DNA of 64,000 nucleotides from CAKVON01 sp902475665. GTDB lineage: Bacteria; Actinomycetota; Coriobacteriia; Coriobacteriales; Atopobiaceae. The stretch covers positions 124,001 to 188,000 of the forward strand of contig JAWQCY010000001.1 of NCBI GenBank assembly GCA_036321795.1, written 5' to 3'. The position numbers and the translations under genes were made by a program. Under the pieces are notes generated by a model. The model saw nothing but the letters and a program-made list of their open reading frames with translations. It was not told where the DNA came from and searched no databases. Of this stretch, positions 8,221-17,200 are shown one piece after another; the stretch's first letter is position 1; each line of letters starts with the position of its first letter.

Positions 8221-9048
8221 ATGGCTACCAAGAAGGGCCGCAAGAAGCAGGGTCGCACCACGGCCGACTCCGCGGTGAAGGGTGAGGCAAAGTCGGGCGG
8301 GGACAGGCGCAAGCGCTTTACTACCGTCGTCGTCGCCCTGATGGCGGTGCTCATGGTCCTGTCCATCCTGCTGCCCTCGCTCTCGTCGATCCTGTCGGGG
8401 GCCAACGCGACGCAGCGGGCCGCCTCGGCCGACTCCAACGACAGCTCGGACAAGGCCACCACCCAGCAGGAGACGGTGACCATGGATACCGTCGACGAGC
8501 AGTACGGCGCGCTCGTCAAGGAGCTCAAGGCCAGGCTCAAGAAGGACCCCAAGAACCTCGCGGCCCTTCTCAACCTGGGCAACGACTACATGGGCTGGGC
8601 CTCGACCGCCTCGTACTACGCATCCGACGACGCCGGCAAGGCACACGTGAAGGACCTGTACAAGCAGGCTATCGACAACTATGACGAGTACCTCAAGCTC
8701 AACGACTCCAACGACGTCCACGTCCGTCGCGCGCTGTGCCAGTATTACCGTGGCGACACCGACGACGCCCTCAAGGCGCTCAAGGACTTCACCGCCGGCA
8801 ACGGCAAGGAGTACGGCCCCGCCTGGGCCTACCTGGGCGTGATGTACCAGCTTGGCGGCGACAACGACAAGGCCACGTCCGCCTACGAGAAGGCCATCGA
8901 GGTCGACAAGGACGATTCGTACGGCGCCAAGTCCCTTGCCAACCAGCAGCTGGCCGCCATGAAGGCCGGCGAGGGCAACAGTGGTTCGGCGACGGGCCAG
9001 CAGAGCCTCGAGAGCGTGCTCAACAGCGCGGCCACCTCGGGGAAGTAA
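8221..9048 (+). CDS. Membrane-anchored TPR-repeat protein
   Basis: A 275-aa protein: a Lys/Arg-rich cytoplasmic N-terminus, one membrane helix near 34-54 (FTTVVVALMAVLMVLSILLP), a Ser/Thr/Asp-rich linker, then TPR-like helical pairs from about 100 to 240 (LAALLNLGNDYMGWAS, AWAYLGVMYQLGGDNDKATSAYEKAIE). TPR arrays act as protein-binding scaffolds; the partner is unknown. The domain should face outside the cell. It heads a tight operon with a STAS protein (20 nt) and then the Tat translocase genes, suggesting a role in envelope protein traffic, but that is inference from position only. Confidence 0.8.
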   Translation: MATKKGRKKQGRTTADSAVKGEAKSGGDRRKRFTTVVVALMAVLMVLSILLPSLSSILSGANATQRAASADSNDSSDKATTQQETVTMDTVDEQYGALVKELKARLKKDPKNLAALLNLGNDYMGWASTASYYASDDAGKAHVKDLYKQAIDNYDEYLKLNDSNDVHVRRALCQYYRGDTDDALKALKDFTAGNGKEYGPAWAYLGVMYQLGGDNDKATSAYEKAIEVDKDDSYGAKSLANQQLAAMKAGEGNSGSATGQQSLESVLNSAATSGK

Positions 9049-9068
9049 GCGGCAAGAAGGGAGCACCA

Positions 9069-9386
9069 ATGGAGCTCGCCATCGATTCCAAGCGCGAGGG
9101 GTCTCGCGTGACCCTGTCCGTCCACGGGGAGGTCGACGTCTCATGCGCCGACGTCCTGCGTGACGCCATCGACCGGGCGTTGTCGGCCGACGCCACCGGC
9201 GTCGTCTGCGACCTGGCCGACGTCCCCTACATCGACTCGACCGGCATCGGCGTGCTCGTGGGCGCGGCGCACCGCGCCTCCGAGGCAAACGTCACGCTCG
9301 AGGTCGCGCGACCGCAGCACAACGTCTCCCGCGTCCTGGCACTTCTCGGCGTCGGCGCCGAGCTCAACGTCCGCGACGCACAGTAA
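9069..9386 (+). CDS. STAS-domain protein, anti-sigma-factor antagonist type
   Basis: A 105-aa single STAS domain like SpoIIAA/RsbV. The phosphorylatable serine is S57 in VPYIDSTGIGVLVGA, and SVHGEVDVSCADVLRDAI is the typical first strand-helix. In known systems a serine kinase (SpoIIAB/RsbW-like) phosphorylates this residue and partner switching frees a sigma factor. No such kinase or sigma gene is in the window, so the partner must be elsewhere or the domain has another role. It sits between the TPR protein and tatA/B with short spacers (20 and 12 nt), so all four genes are probably one transcript. Confidence 0.87.
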   Translation: MELAIDSKREGSRVTLSVHGEVDVSCADVLRDAIDRALSADATGVVCDLADVPYIDSTGIGVLVGAAHRASEANVTLEVARPQHNVSRVLALLGVGAELNVRDAQ

Positions 9387-9398
9387 GGGGGAGCTCAC

Positions 9399-10148
9399 TT
9401 GTTTGGCATCGGCGAGACAGAGTTCGCACTGATCCTGATCTTCGGGTTCCTGCTGTTTGGACCCGACAAGCTGCCCGGCATGGGCCGCACCATCGGCCGT
9501 GGCCTCAGGCAGTTCCGCGAGGCGCAGGAGGGTCTGACCAAGGTCGTCAAGGCAGAGGTCATCGACCCCATCAACGACGCCGCCAACGGCGTCCCCTCCA
9601 AGAAGGGGGCCGTCGACGACGATGACGCCGACCTGCCCGACGAGTCCGATCGCAAGCCGACCGAGACCTTCGCCGAGCGCAAGGCGCGCCTGGCCGCCGA
9701 GGCCGCCGCTGCCGACGCCGCCGCTGCCGAGAAGGACGACGAGCCCGCGACCGACTCCGACGCGTCCGCGTCTGACGCGGCCGCTGCCGCCCGCCGCCGC
9801 GCCGAGGAGCGCCGCCGCGCGGCCCACGTCCCCGACACCGATGACGACCTCGACTCCGACGCTGATGGCGACGCCGATGCGGACGCCCCCGCGCCTGCCG
9901 ACGTTGCGGCCGCCGACGAGCCCGAGCAGGTCGACGAGTCCGCCGCCGCGGCGCTCTATGGCCTGAGCCCCAAGCGCGCCGCCGCCGTGCGCGAGCGTGC
10001 CGAGCAGGCCCGTCGCGCGGCAGCCGCGGCCGAGCGTGCCGACGCCGACGTTGATGCCGACTCGGACGACGACGTCGACTCCGACTCGGATTCGCACATC
10101 GCCGACAACCAGACCACCGGAGAGGAGGCAGGGACCGAGCAGGCCTAA
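9399..10148 (+). CDS. Sec-independent translocase TatA/TatB-family protein with long acidic tail
   Basis: A 249-aa protein of the twin-arginine export system. The short N-terminal membrane helix (FALILIFGFLLF) is followed at once by FGPDKLPGMGRTIGRGLRQF, the FGP hinge and amphipathic helix of TatA/TatB. The rest, about 180 residues, is Asp/Ala/Arg low-complexity sequence, far longer than in TatA (about 90 aa). The start is TTG 9399, with GGGGGAG 8 nt upstream. Directly upstream of tatC, it should form the pore or receptor partner. Assignment to TatA or TatB cannot be settled from sequence. Confidence 0.88.
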   Translation: MFGIGETEFALILIFGFLLFGPDKLPGMGRTIGRGLRQFREAQEGLTKVVKAEVIDPINDAANGVPSKKGAVDDDDADLPDESDRKPTETFAERKARLAAEAAAADAAAAEKDDEPATDSDASASDAAAAARRRAEERRRAAHVPDTDDDLDSDADGDADADAPAPADVAAADEPEQVDESAAAALYGLSPKRAAAVRERAEQARRAAAAAERADADVDADSDDDVDSDSDSHIADNQTTGEEAGTEQA

Positions 10149-10190
10149 AGGCCCTCCTCCCGAACGCCCATGCCCATAGGACCAGCTCGC

Positions 10191-10949
10191 ATGCCGCTTC
10201 TCGATCACCTCGGGGAGCTGCGCCGTCGCCTTACGATCATGATCGTCTCGGTGCTCATCACCGCGATCGTCGTCTACGAGGCCACGCCCGTCATCATCGA
10301 CGTCCTTCTCGATCCCATCCGCCCGTTTCTGCCGGGAGGCCAGTTGAGCGTGCTCACCGCCCTCGGCGGCTTCACGGTGCGCTTCAAGGTCGCCATCTTC
10401 GCGGGCATCATCGTGTGCACGCCAATCCTGGTGTGGGAGATCATGGCGTTCTTCCTGCCCGCCCTCAAGCCCAACGAGCGCAGGTGGGTCATCCCGACCG
10501 TCGCCGCGCTCATCGTCCTGTTCTTCCTGGGTATGGTGTTCTGCTACTTCATCATCCTCAAGACGGCGTTCGGCTGGCTGTACGCGCAGTCCTCCGACTT
10601 CGCCGCGGTCGTCGCCCAGGCCGAGGACTACATATCGATAATCATGCTGCTGGAGATCGGCTTCGGCGTGGCCTTCGAGCTGCCGCTTGTCATCTTCTAC
10701 CTCACGATCCTCCACATCGTGCCGTACAAGACGCTGCGCTCCGGCTGGCGCTACGTCTACGTCGGCCTCATGGTCCTGTCGGCCATCGTCACGCCGGACG
10801 CGTCGCCGGTGACGATGTTCCTCATGTTCGCGGCGCTCATCACCCTGTACGAGCTCTCGCTTGCGGTCGCGCGCCAGGTGATCACCGTGCGCGAGGGCAA
10901 GCAGGCCCTCAAGTGGGGGCGCGACGAGTACCTCGAGCACTCGATGTAG
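10191..10949 (+). CDS. tatC: Sec-independent protein translocase TatC
   Basis: A 252-aa six-helix membrane protein that recognises twin-arginine signal peptides. MPLLDHLGELRRRL is the canonical N-terminal motif containing the conserved Glu; FLPALKPNERRW and IVTPDASPVTMFLMF are other TatC signatures. The start at ATG 10191 is preferred because AGGA lies 9 nt upstream and the protein then begins where family members do; ATG 10170, seven codons earlier, is possible. It closes the TPR-STAS-Tat operon. A likely client in this window is the binding protein at 61310, which has an SRRDFLK signal. Confidence 0.93.
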   Translation: MPLLDHLGELRRRLTIMIVSVLITAIVVYEATPVIIDVLLDPIRPFLPGGQLSVLTALGGFTVRFKVAIFAGIIVCTPILVWEIMAFFLPALKPNERRWVIPTVAALIVLFFLGMVFCYFIILKTAFGWLYAQSSDFAAVVAQAEDYISIIMLLEIGFGVAFELPLVIFYLTILHIVPYKTLRSGWRYVYVGLMVLSAIVTPDASPVTMFLMFAALITLYELSLAVARQVITVREGKQALKWGRDEYLEHSM

Positions 10950-10989
10950 CGTCACCACAAAAATTGTCGTTAGGTACTTGAGCTGCGAG

Positions 10990-11013
10990 AACCCGGCCGT
11001 CCGCCGGGTTTTC
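10990..11013 (+). terminator. Terminator after tatC
   Basis: An 8-bp stem, AACCCGGC (10990-10997) and GCCGGGTT (11003-11010), with a 5-nt loop and a short T-rich tail (TTCG). It ends the operon before topA. Confidence 0.7.
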
Positions 11014-11120
11014 GCATGTGGGGGAACTCCAAGCGTCCCCCGCAAAGGCTATAGTGCCCAAAAGCAAGAAGGTCGCGCACGACCGCGCGGCCCATGAATG
11101 ACACACGAAGGAGAGCTCTC

Positions 11121-13766
11121 TTGAAGCTCGTCGTTGCCGAGAAGAACGATGCCGCCCAGCAGATCGCACGCCTGTTGTGCGACGTGGGCAAGCCCAAGGC
11201 CGACAAGGTCTACAACACGCCCGTCTACCGCTTCGACCATGACGGGGAGGAGTGGGTCTCCATCGGCCTGCGTGGCCACATCCTCGAGCCGAACTTTCCG
11301 CCCGAGCTGCACTTTGACGAGCAGGAGGGTTGGTACGGCCTGACCGCCGATGGCGAGCACCTGCCCGCCGACCTGCCCGACGGCCTGCCGCGCCCGCCCT
11401 ACGCCACCAAGCGCCGCCCCTACCTGGCGGACGGCATCGGCATCAAGGCCTGGAACATCCCGAGCCTGCCGTACCTGGTGTGGTCCCCGATCGAGAAGAG
11501 TCCCGCCGAGAAGGAGATCATCCGCGCGCTCAAGAACCTCGCCAAGAAGTCCGACTCCGTCATCATCGGCACCGACTTCGACCGCGAGGGCGAGCTCATC
11601 GGCTCCGACGCCGTGAGCCAGATTCGCATGGTCGCCCCCGACGTGCCCGTCTCGCGCGCCCGCTACTCCGCCTTCACCAAGGCCGAGATCGACCACGCCT
11701 TCTCCAACCTCGTCGAGCTCGACCAGGACCTCGCCGACGCCGGCGACAGCCGTCGCGCCATCGACCTGGTGTGGGGTGCCGTCCTCACGCGCTACCTCAC
11801 GGTCGCCAAGCGCGCCGGCTTTGGGGACACCCGCTCGGCTGGTCGCGTCCAGACGCCCACGCTGGCCCTGGTCGTCGCCCGCGAGCGCGAGCGCATGGCC
11901 TTCGTGCCCGAGGACTACTGGCTCATCTCGGGCAAGGGCTCTGCCGACGGCACCGAGTTCAAGGTTAGCCATGCCAAAGGCCGCTTCACCGACGCAGACG
12001 AGGCAACTGCCGCGTTTGCCGCCGTCGACGGTGCGACCCAGGCCACGGTGACCGACGTCACCAAGCGCCAGCGCCACCAGCGCCCGCCCGCGCCCTTCAA
12101 CACCACCAGCCTGCAGGCCGCGGCCGCGGCCGAGGGCCTGGCGCCCGGCCGCACGATGCGCCTGGCCGAGAGCCTCTACATGGACGGCCTGATCTCCTAC
12201 CCGCGTGTCGACAACACCGTCTACCCGTCGTCTCTGGACCTGCGCGACGTCGTGAAGACCCTCTCCGCCGTCCCACAGTACGCGGCCTCGTGCAAGACCA
12301 TCCTGTCGGGCAAGATGTACCCCACCCGCGGCAAGCAGGAGACCACCGACCACCCGCCCATCTACCCCACGGCGGCGGCCGACCCCGAGAGGCTCCAGCC
12401 CGCCGAGTGGAAGCTCTACAACCTGATCGCCCGCCGTTTCCTGGCCACCCTCATGGACCAGGCGACCATCGAGGGCACCAAGGTCAAGCTCGACGTCAAC
12501 GGCCAGCCGTTCCAGGCCTCGGGCGACGTCCTCGTTGACCCCGGCTTCCGTGCGGCGTATCCCTTCGGCCTCAAGAAGGACGAGCAGCTGCCCATGCTCG
12601 AGGCAGGCGACGTCATCGAGGTTTCCGATATCGAGAAGGTCCAGAAGCAGACCGAGCCCCCCGCGCGCTACAGCCAGGGCAAGCTCATCCAGGAGATGGA
12701 GCGTCTGGGCCTGGGCACCAAGTCCACGCGCGCCAATGCCATCGATCGCCTGACGGCGGTCAAGTACCTCAAGAACGATCCCGTCGAGCCCAGCCAGCTG
12801 GGCATGGCCATCATCGCCGCGTTGGAGACCTACGCCCCGCGCATCACCACGCCCGACATGACCAGCGAGCTCGAGGCCGACATGACCAAGGTCGCCGAGG
12901 GTGTCGACACCCAGGATCAGGTCGTCCGGCACTCGCGCGCGCTTCTCGCCGAGGTGATGGAGGAGCTCCTGGAGCACACCGAGGACCTGGGCGAGGCAAT
13001 CGCCGACGCCGTCACGGCCGACGCCAAGGTCGGCGTGTGCCCCAAGTGCGGCAAGGACCTGGTGATGAAGCACTCGCCCAAGACGCGCTCGAACTTCATC
13101 GGCTGCATGGGCTGGCCCGACTGCGATGTGACCTATCCCGTCCCGTCCAACTGCAGGGTCGAGGCCATCGAGGGCGAGGCCGGCGTCTGCCCCGAGTGCG
13201 GCGCCCCGCGCATCAAGTGCAAGCCGTTCCGCCAGAAGGCATTCGAGCAGTGCGTCAACCCCAAGTGCCCCACCAACTACGAGCCCGACGTCATCGTGGG
13301 CGAGTGCAAGGCATGCGCCGAGGCCGGCCGCCACGGCGACCTCGTGGCGCACAAGAGCGAGAAGAGCGGCAAGCGCTTCATCCGCTGCACCAACTACGAT
13401 GACTGCGGCACCAGCTATCCGCTGCCTGCCCGCGGCGAGCTTCACGCCACGACCGAGACCTGCCCCGAGTGCGGCGCCCCCATCGTCGAGGTCATGACGG
13501 CGCGTGGCCCGTGGAGGCTCTGTCCCAACCCCAACTGCCCCGGTCGCGAGAAGCGCGCCACGCGCGGTCGCGGCGCTGCCGCCAAGGCGACGGAGAAGAT
13601 GACGGACAAGAAGCCTGCTGCCAAGAAGACGGCCGCCGCCAAGAAGGCCACGGCGAAGAAGGCGACCACCAAGAAGGCCGCCACGAAGAAGCCTGCCGCC
13701 AAAAAGACCGCGACCAAGAAGGCCACGACCAAGCGGACCAGCAAGAAGGAGGCCGACGCCGAGTAG
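11121..13766 (+). CDS. topA: DNA topoisomerase I (type IA) with zinc ribbons and a Lys-rich tail
   Basis: An 881-aa type IA topoisomerase that relaxes negative supercoils. The Toprim domain starts LVVAEKNDAAQQIARLL with IIGTDFDREGELIG as its acidic motif. The catalytic tyrosine is Y360 in LISYPRVDN. Wording such as SAGRVQTPTLALVVARERER looks closer to archaeal topoisomerases than to E. coli TopA (see findings). Four C4 zinc ribbons (CPKCGKD..., CPECGAP..., CKAC..., CPECGAP...) span about 640-820. The last 50 residues are AKK/TKK repeats like histone H1. The start is TTG 11121 with GAAGGAGAG 5 nt upstream; ATG 11094 is a weaker alternative. Confidence 0.92.
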   Translation: MKLVVAEKNDAAQQIARLLCDVGKPKADKVYNTPVYRFDHDGEEWVSIGLRGHILEPNFPPELHFDEQEGWYGLTADGEHLPADLPDGLPRPPYATKRRPYLADGIGIKAWNIPSLPYLVWSPIEKSPAEKEIIRALKNLAKKSDSVIIGTDFDREGELIGSDAVSQIRMVAPDVPVSRARYSAFTKAEIDHAFSNLVELDQDLADAGDSRRAIDLVWGAVLTRYLTVAKRAGFGDTRSAGRVQTPTLALVVARERERMAFVPEDYWLISGKGSADGTEFKVSHAKGRFTDADEATAAFAAVDGATQATVTDVTKRQRHQRPPAPFNTTSLQAAAAAEGLAPGRTMRLAESLYMDGLISYPRVDNTVYPSSLDLRDVVKTLSAVPQYAASCKTILSGKMYPTRGKQETTDHPPIYPTAAADPERLQPAEWKLYNLIARRFLATLMDQATIEGTKVKLDVNGQPFQASGDVLVDPGFRAAYPFGLKKDEQLPMLEAGDVIEVSDIEKVQKQTEPPARYSQGKLIQEMERLGLGTKSTRANAIDRLTAVKYLKNDPVEPSQLGMAIIAALETYAPRITTPDMTSELEADMTKVAEGVDTQDQVVRHSRALLAEVMEELLEHTEDLGEAIADAVTADAKVGVCPKCGKDLVMKHSPKTRSNFIGCMGWPDCDVTYPVPSNCRVEAIEGEAGVCPECGAPRIKCKPFRQKAFEQCVNPKCPTNYEPDVIVGECKACAEAGRHGDLVAHKSEKSGKRFIRCTNYDDCGTSYPLPARGELHATTETCPECGAPIVEVMTARGPWRLCPNPNCPGREKRATRGRGAAAKATEKMTDKKPAAKKTAAAKKATAKKATTKKAATKKPAAKKTATKKATTKRTSKKEADAE

Positions 13767-13774
13767 CGCAGGTC

Positions 13775-13785
13775 CTTCTCGATAG
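13775..13785 (+). repeat. Copy of dispersed CTTCTCG motif
   Basis: CTTCTCGATAG lies 8 nt after the topA stop, a variant of the consensus GCACTTCTCGRCAG found in many gaps of this window (see findings). Confidence 0.4.
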
Positions 13786-13794
13786 CTCCCTTAC

Positions 13795-13836
13795 GCACGT
13801 CACTCGCAGCCAAAGGCGCGGGTGACGTGCTATTTT
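13795..13836 (+). terminator. topA terminator
   Basis: Perfect 9-bp arms, GCACGTCAC (13795-13803) and GTGACGTGC (13822-13830), with an inner CGC/GCG pair and TATTTT after the stem. Confidence 0.75.
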
Positions 13837-13880
13837 GTCTGCGTCCGTGGTTAGAATCTGACTCATGTGAACACTGTCCG

Positions 13881-14057
13881 ATGCCGAACGAATGGGGACC
13901 CATGCCAGTCATACCCACCACAAGCCAACCGCGCCGCCCGATCGTTACGGCCGAGTTCGTGCTGACCGTCGTGTGGAAGACGTTCGTGCTGCTTGCCGCC
14001 GTCGTGCTCCTGTTTTGTGGCGCGCTGGTGGCGCTGAGGCTTTTGGGGGTGGCCTAG
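13881..14057 (+). CDS. Small single-pass membrane protein, unknown function
   Basis: A 58-aa peptide (start ATG 13881; ATG 13902 would give 51 aa) with a Pro/Thr-rich head and one long hydrophobic helix, VLTVVWKTFVLLAAVVLLFC. No family is recognised. TAGAAT at 13852-13857 may be its -10. The stop codon abuts the ATG of a second small membrane protein, and the M4-VWA gene follows. The three probably form one transcript, so the two peptides may assist the large surface protein; this is positional inference. Confidence 0.55.
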   Translation: MPNEWGPMPVIPTTSQPRRPIVTAEFVLTVVWKTFVLLAAVVLLFCGALVALRLLGVA

Positions 14058-14219
14058 ATGGAGCCTCGCAAGCCCAATTGGGGTGCCCGGCTTATCGTGC
14101 TTGCCTCGCTCGTCGCCGTCGATGCGGTCTTGATCGCCCTGGTGATTCGCCTGGGGCTGATCGAGCAGATCGTCGTTCCAAGGCTTCCAGGGCCTATTGT
14201 CGATTGGCTGTTCTGGTAG
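14058..14219 (+). CDS. Very small membrane protein, unknown function
   Basis: 53 codons starting at the ATG immediately after the previous stop (TAG-ATG). The peptide begins MEPRKPNWGARLIVLASLVA, has one hydrophobic helix of about 22 residues, then IEQIVVPRLPG and a C-terminal DWLFW. Zero spacing implies translational coupling. No family is recognised. It precedes the M4-VWA protein by 62 nt. Confidence 0.55.
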   Translation: MEPRKPNWGARLIVLASLVAVDAVLIALVIRLGLIEQIVVPRLPGPIVDWLFW

Positions 14220-14281
14220 GTGCGCCCCGCACGCCGTAGGCGAGGGCCCGAGAAACACCGCGACTCCATTTGGAGGATTCG

Positions 14282-17200
14282 ATGCTCGATAACAACGACA
14301 CACCCAAGCCCAGGGGGCACAAGGCAAGGCTCGTCGCTCTCTTTGCCCTTCTCGCCATGCTTGCCGCGGGTGCGGGCATGGTCCTGGCGCTGCTTCATCC
14401 CTGGGCACCCATGCCTGGCGACGACTCCGACCCCACCAAGGTCGCGCAGGCCGCGGCAAGGGGCGTCTCGGCGTCGGGCGGCAGCTACAAAAGCTACGAG
14501 TTGGGCGGCTTCGAGGCTCGTGTGACGGACGAGGACGACGCGCGCCGGGTGGTCGAGGCGCTTGGATCGTCGCTCGGAATGTCGAATGCGTCCAGCCAGC
14601 TCGCGGACCCTGTGACCAACGTGGTCGGCGACACCAGCTACTATCGCTTTGCCGAGAGATCGGCCGGCGTTCCGGTGCTCGGCCGCTCCGTCACCGTCTC
14701 GGCGACCAACGGGACCGTCGACGGCATCGCGGGCAACGCGACCGACGTTAGGGAGAAGGACGCCAAGCCGACCGTCTCGCAGGAAGGGGCGGCTGCCGCG
14801 ATCAACGACTATGCGAAGAAGGAGCTCGGGGCCACCGGCGACGCCAGCGTCGACGAGCTGGGCGACGACGACCTGGTCTGGTGGACGTTCGACGTGGATG
14901 AGCCCATGCTCGCCTGGCACACCACCGCAACGATTCCCGGGGCAGGGCCGTACGAGGTCGTCGTTGGGGCGCGTGACGCCAAGGTCCTCTCGTGCGCCTA
15001 CGGCATCGATGAGGTGACCCTGCCAGGCGTCAGTGGGGACGTGAATATCGACGTCGACGATTACTCGGGGGACGGCAGGAAGACCAAGCTCGTCTCGACT
15101 CTCTATCGAGATTCGGATCACGAGGTCAAGGCTGCCGTTAAGACCACAAAGGCCGGCTCCAACAAGGTTCAGGACTGGTATCCAACCGACGAGTCCACCA
15201 CTCGTTCGGTCATGGCTGGCGAGAAGAGCCGCGCTTCCAAGCAGGGTGTCTCGGCCATCGCTGCCATGAACAAGGCGACGGCGTTCTATCGTAACGTGCT
15301 TGGACGAAGCTCCTATGACGGCCAGGGAGCTCCCCTTACCGTTTATACGGATATCTACAACTACCCAGGTCAGATGATTGAAAGTTCTGCCAATGCCGCG
15401 TGGAATGGCGGATACGGGTGCTTCTACATCACGCGGGCGGGCACCGGCAAAAACGGCGAGAACGTCTTTGCCGGCATGACTGACGTCATGGGGCACGAGT
15501 TTACCCATGCGGTCATATCGAGCGAGGTTGATGGAAGCCTGTCCGGCGTCGAGGGAACGGCGCTGGGCGAGGGAATCTCCGACGTCATGGGCATGTGCGC
15601 CAGGCGTCACGACGAGTCCGCAAGCACCGCACCCAGTTGGGTGATGGGCGGCGTTGATCGCGATGCGAAGATCGCTCGGAAGCAAAAGTCTTGGTTCGAT
15701 AGGGCAAACAACGTCCAGCACTATCAGTACGCCACCTATGACGAGCTTAAGGAGGCAATCGACGCCAACGAGGATGGTGTCGATTGCCACGACGGGGCGA
15801 CTGTGGTGTCACATACCGCCTACCTCATCTGGCAAAAGTGGTCTGCGGGCGGCGATGCGACCGACCTCAGGTACACCGACCAGATTGCCGAGCTCTTCTA
15901 TCGCTCGATACTGAACATGGCACGGGACAGCGATTTTGAGCAGTGGGGTCAGTCCCTCCGTAACGCGGCGGCGTCGATGGAGAAGGACGGGAGCATAACC
16001 GCTGGCCAAAAGTCCGTTGTGGACGAGGTTCTCAACCAGCAGGGCATCTCGGCGTACGGGGCCTCGGCATGCTATGTCGTGCGTGGCGATGCCGACCTCA
16101 CCGTCCATACGGTCACCGGTAGGCCCTATGGTCTCTACCGAGTGAGCTTCGAGGCCACCGACGGCAGCGTCGAGGCGCCTGAACCGGTCGAGGTGCGCGT
16201 GGGTCCCGCGGGTCCCGCGGGTCTTATCCCGCTTACGCTCAAGGGTTCCGACTTCCGCTCGGGGGTTGTCTACGACATGAAGATCGAGGATCTTTCCGGG
16301 ACGGGTCGCCACGTTCCCGTGCATAAGACGATTGTCTTTCTTCCGAACGTGCTGGACTTGCCCGACTCCCAGCCAGGCGAGGTCTTCTCGGACATCGAGG
16401 GATTCAATGCTCGCGTGGATGTGTACACCCCGTTTGGCGAGCCCGTCAACTATGAGCAGCCGAAGAAGGTCGACTCTGATGCCAAGGTGGTGCTCGCGCT
16501 CGATACCTCGGGTTCGATGGAGGGTGATCCCTACCAGGCGGTCTCGAATGCCGTGGAGAAGTTCGCGGGCGTCGCCCAGGTCAACAAGCTCCCCGTGGGC
16601 GTTGTCACGTTTTCCGACGAGGCGATCGAACAGCTCACGCCCGACTCGTATGACTACGTGAGGCTTTGCGGCATCCTTCCCTCGCAGAAGGCCGTTGGCT
16701 CCACAAACATCGAGGATGCGCTGAAGAAGTCGGCCAAGATGCTCGAGGGTGCGAAGGGCTCCAAGGCAATCGTCCTTATGAGCGACGGCATGCCCAACTG
16801 CGGCAAGCAGGACGCGGAGCTTGTCGAGTATGCCAACGAGCTCAAGCGCGAGGGCATAACCTTGTACACGGTCGGCTTCTTCAACGACCTGATTGGCTCT
16901 GAGCTCTCCTCTGCCCAGGGCCTGATGGAGAGGCTTGCGTCCGACGACTATCACTTCGAGGCGACGTCGGGCAACGTCGAGGAGTTCTTCGCGCAGATAG
17001 CCGAGCAGCTTTCGGGTACGAGGTACACCCTCATTCGTGTCGCCTGTCCCGTCGATGTCACGGTGGTGAGCGACGGCGAGGTCCTGAGCTCGGCAAGCGA
17101 CCAGACGCTTACCTCGAGCTTCGGATCGGTCACCCTGACGTCTGTGGGCGACGGCTCGACCTCGGAGTCGTCCCAGGCAGACGGGGGTGACGAATCCGAT

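Noticed and set aside
13600..13766. Repetitive AAGAAG-rich sequence considered as a tandem DNA repeat or array
   Set aside because: It encodes the Lys/Ala/Thr tail of topoisomerase I; unit length and spacing vary as in coding low complexity. No CRISPR-like spacing.
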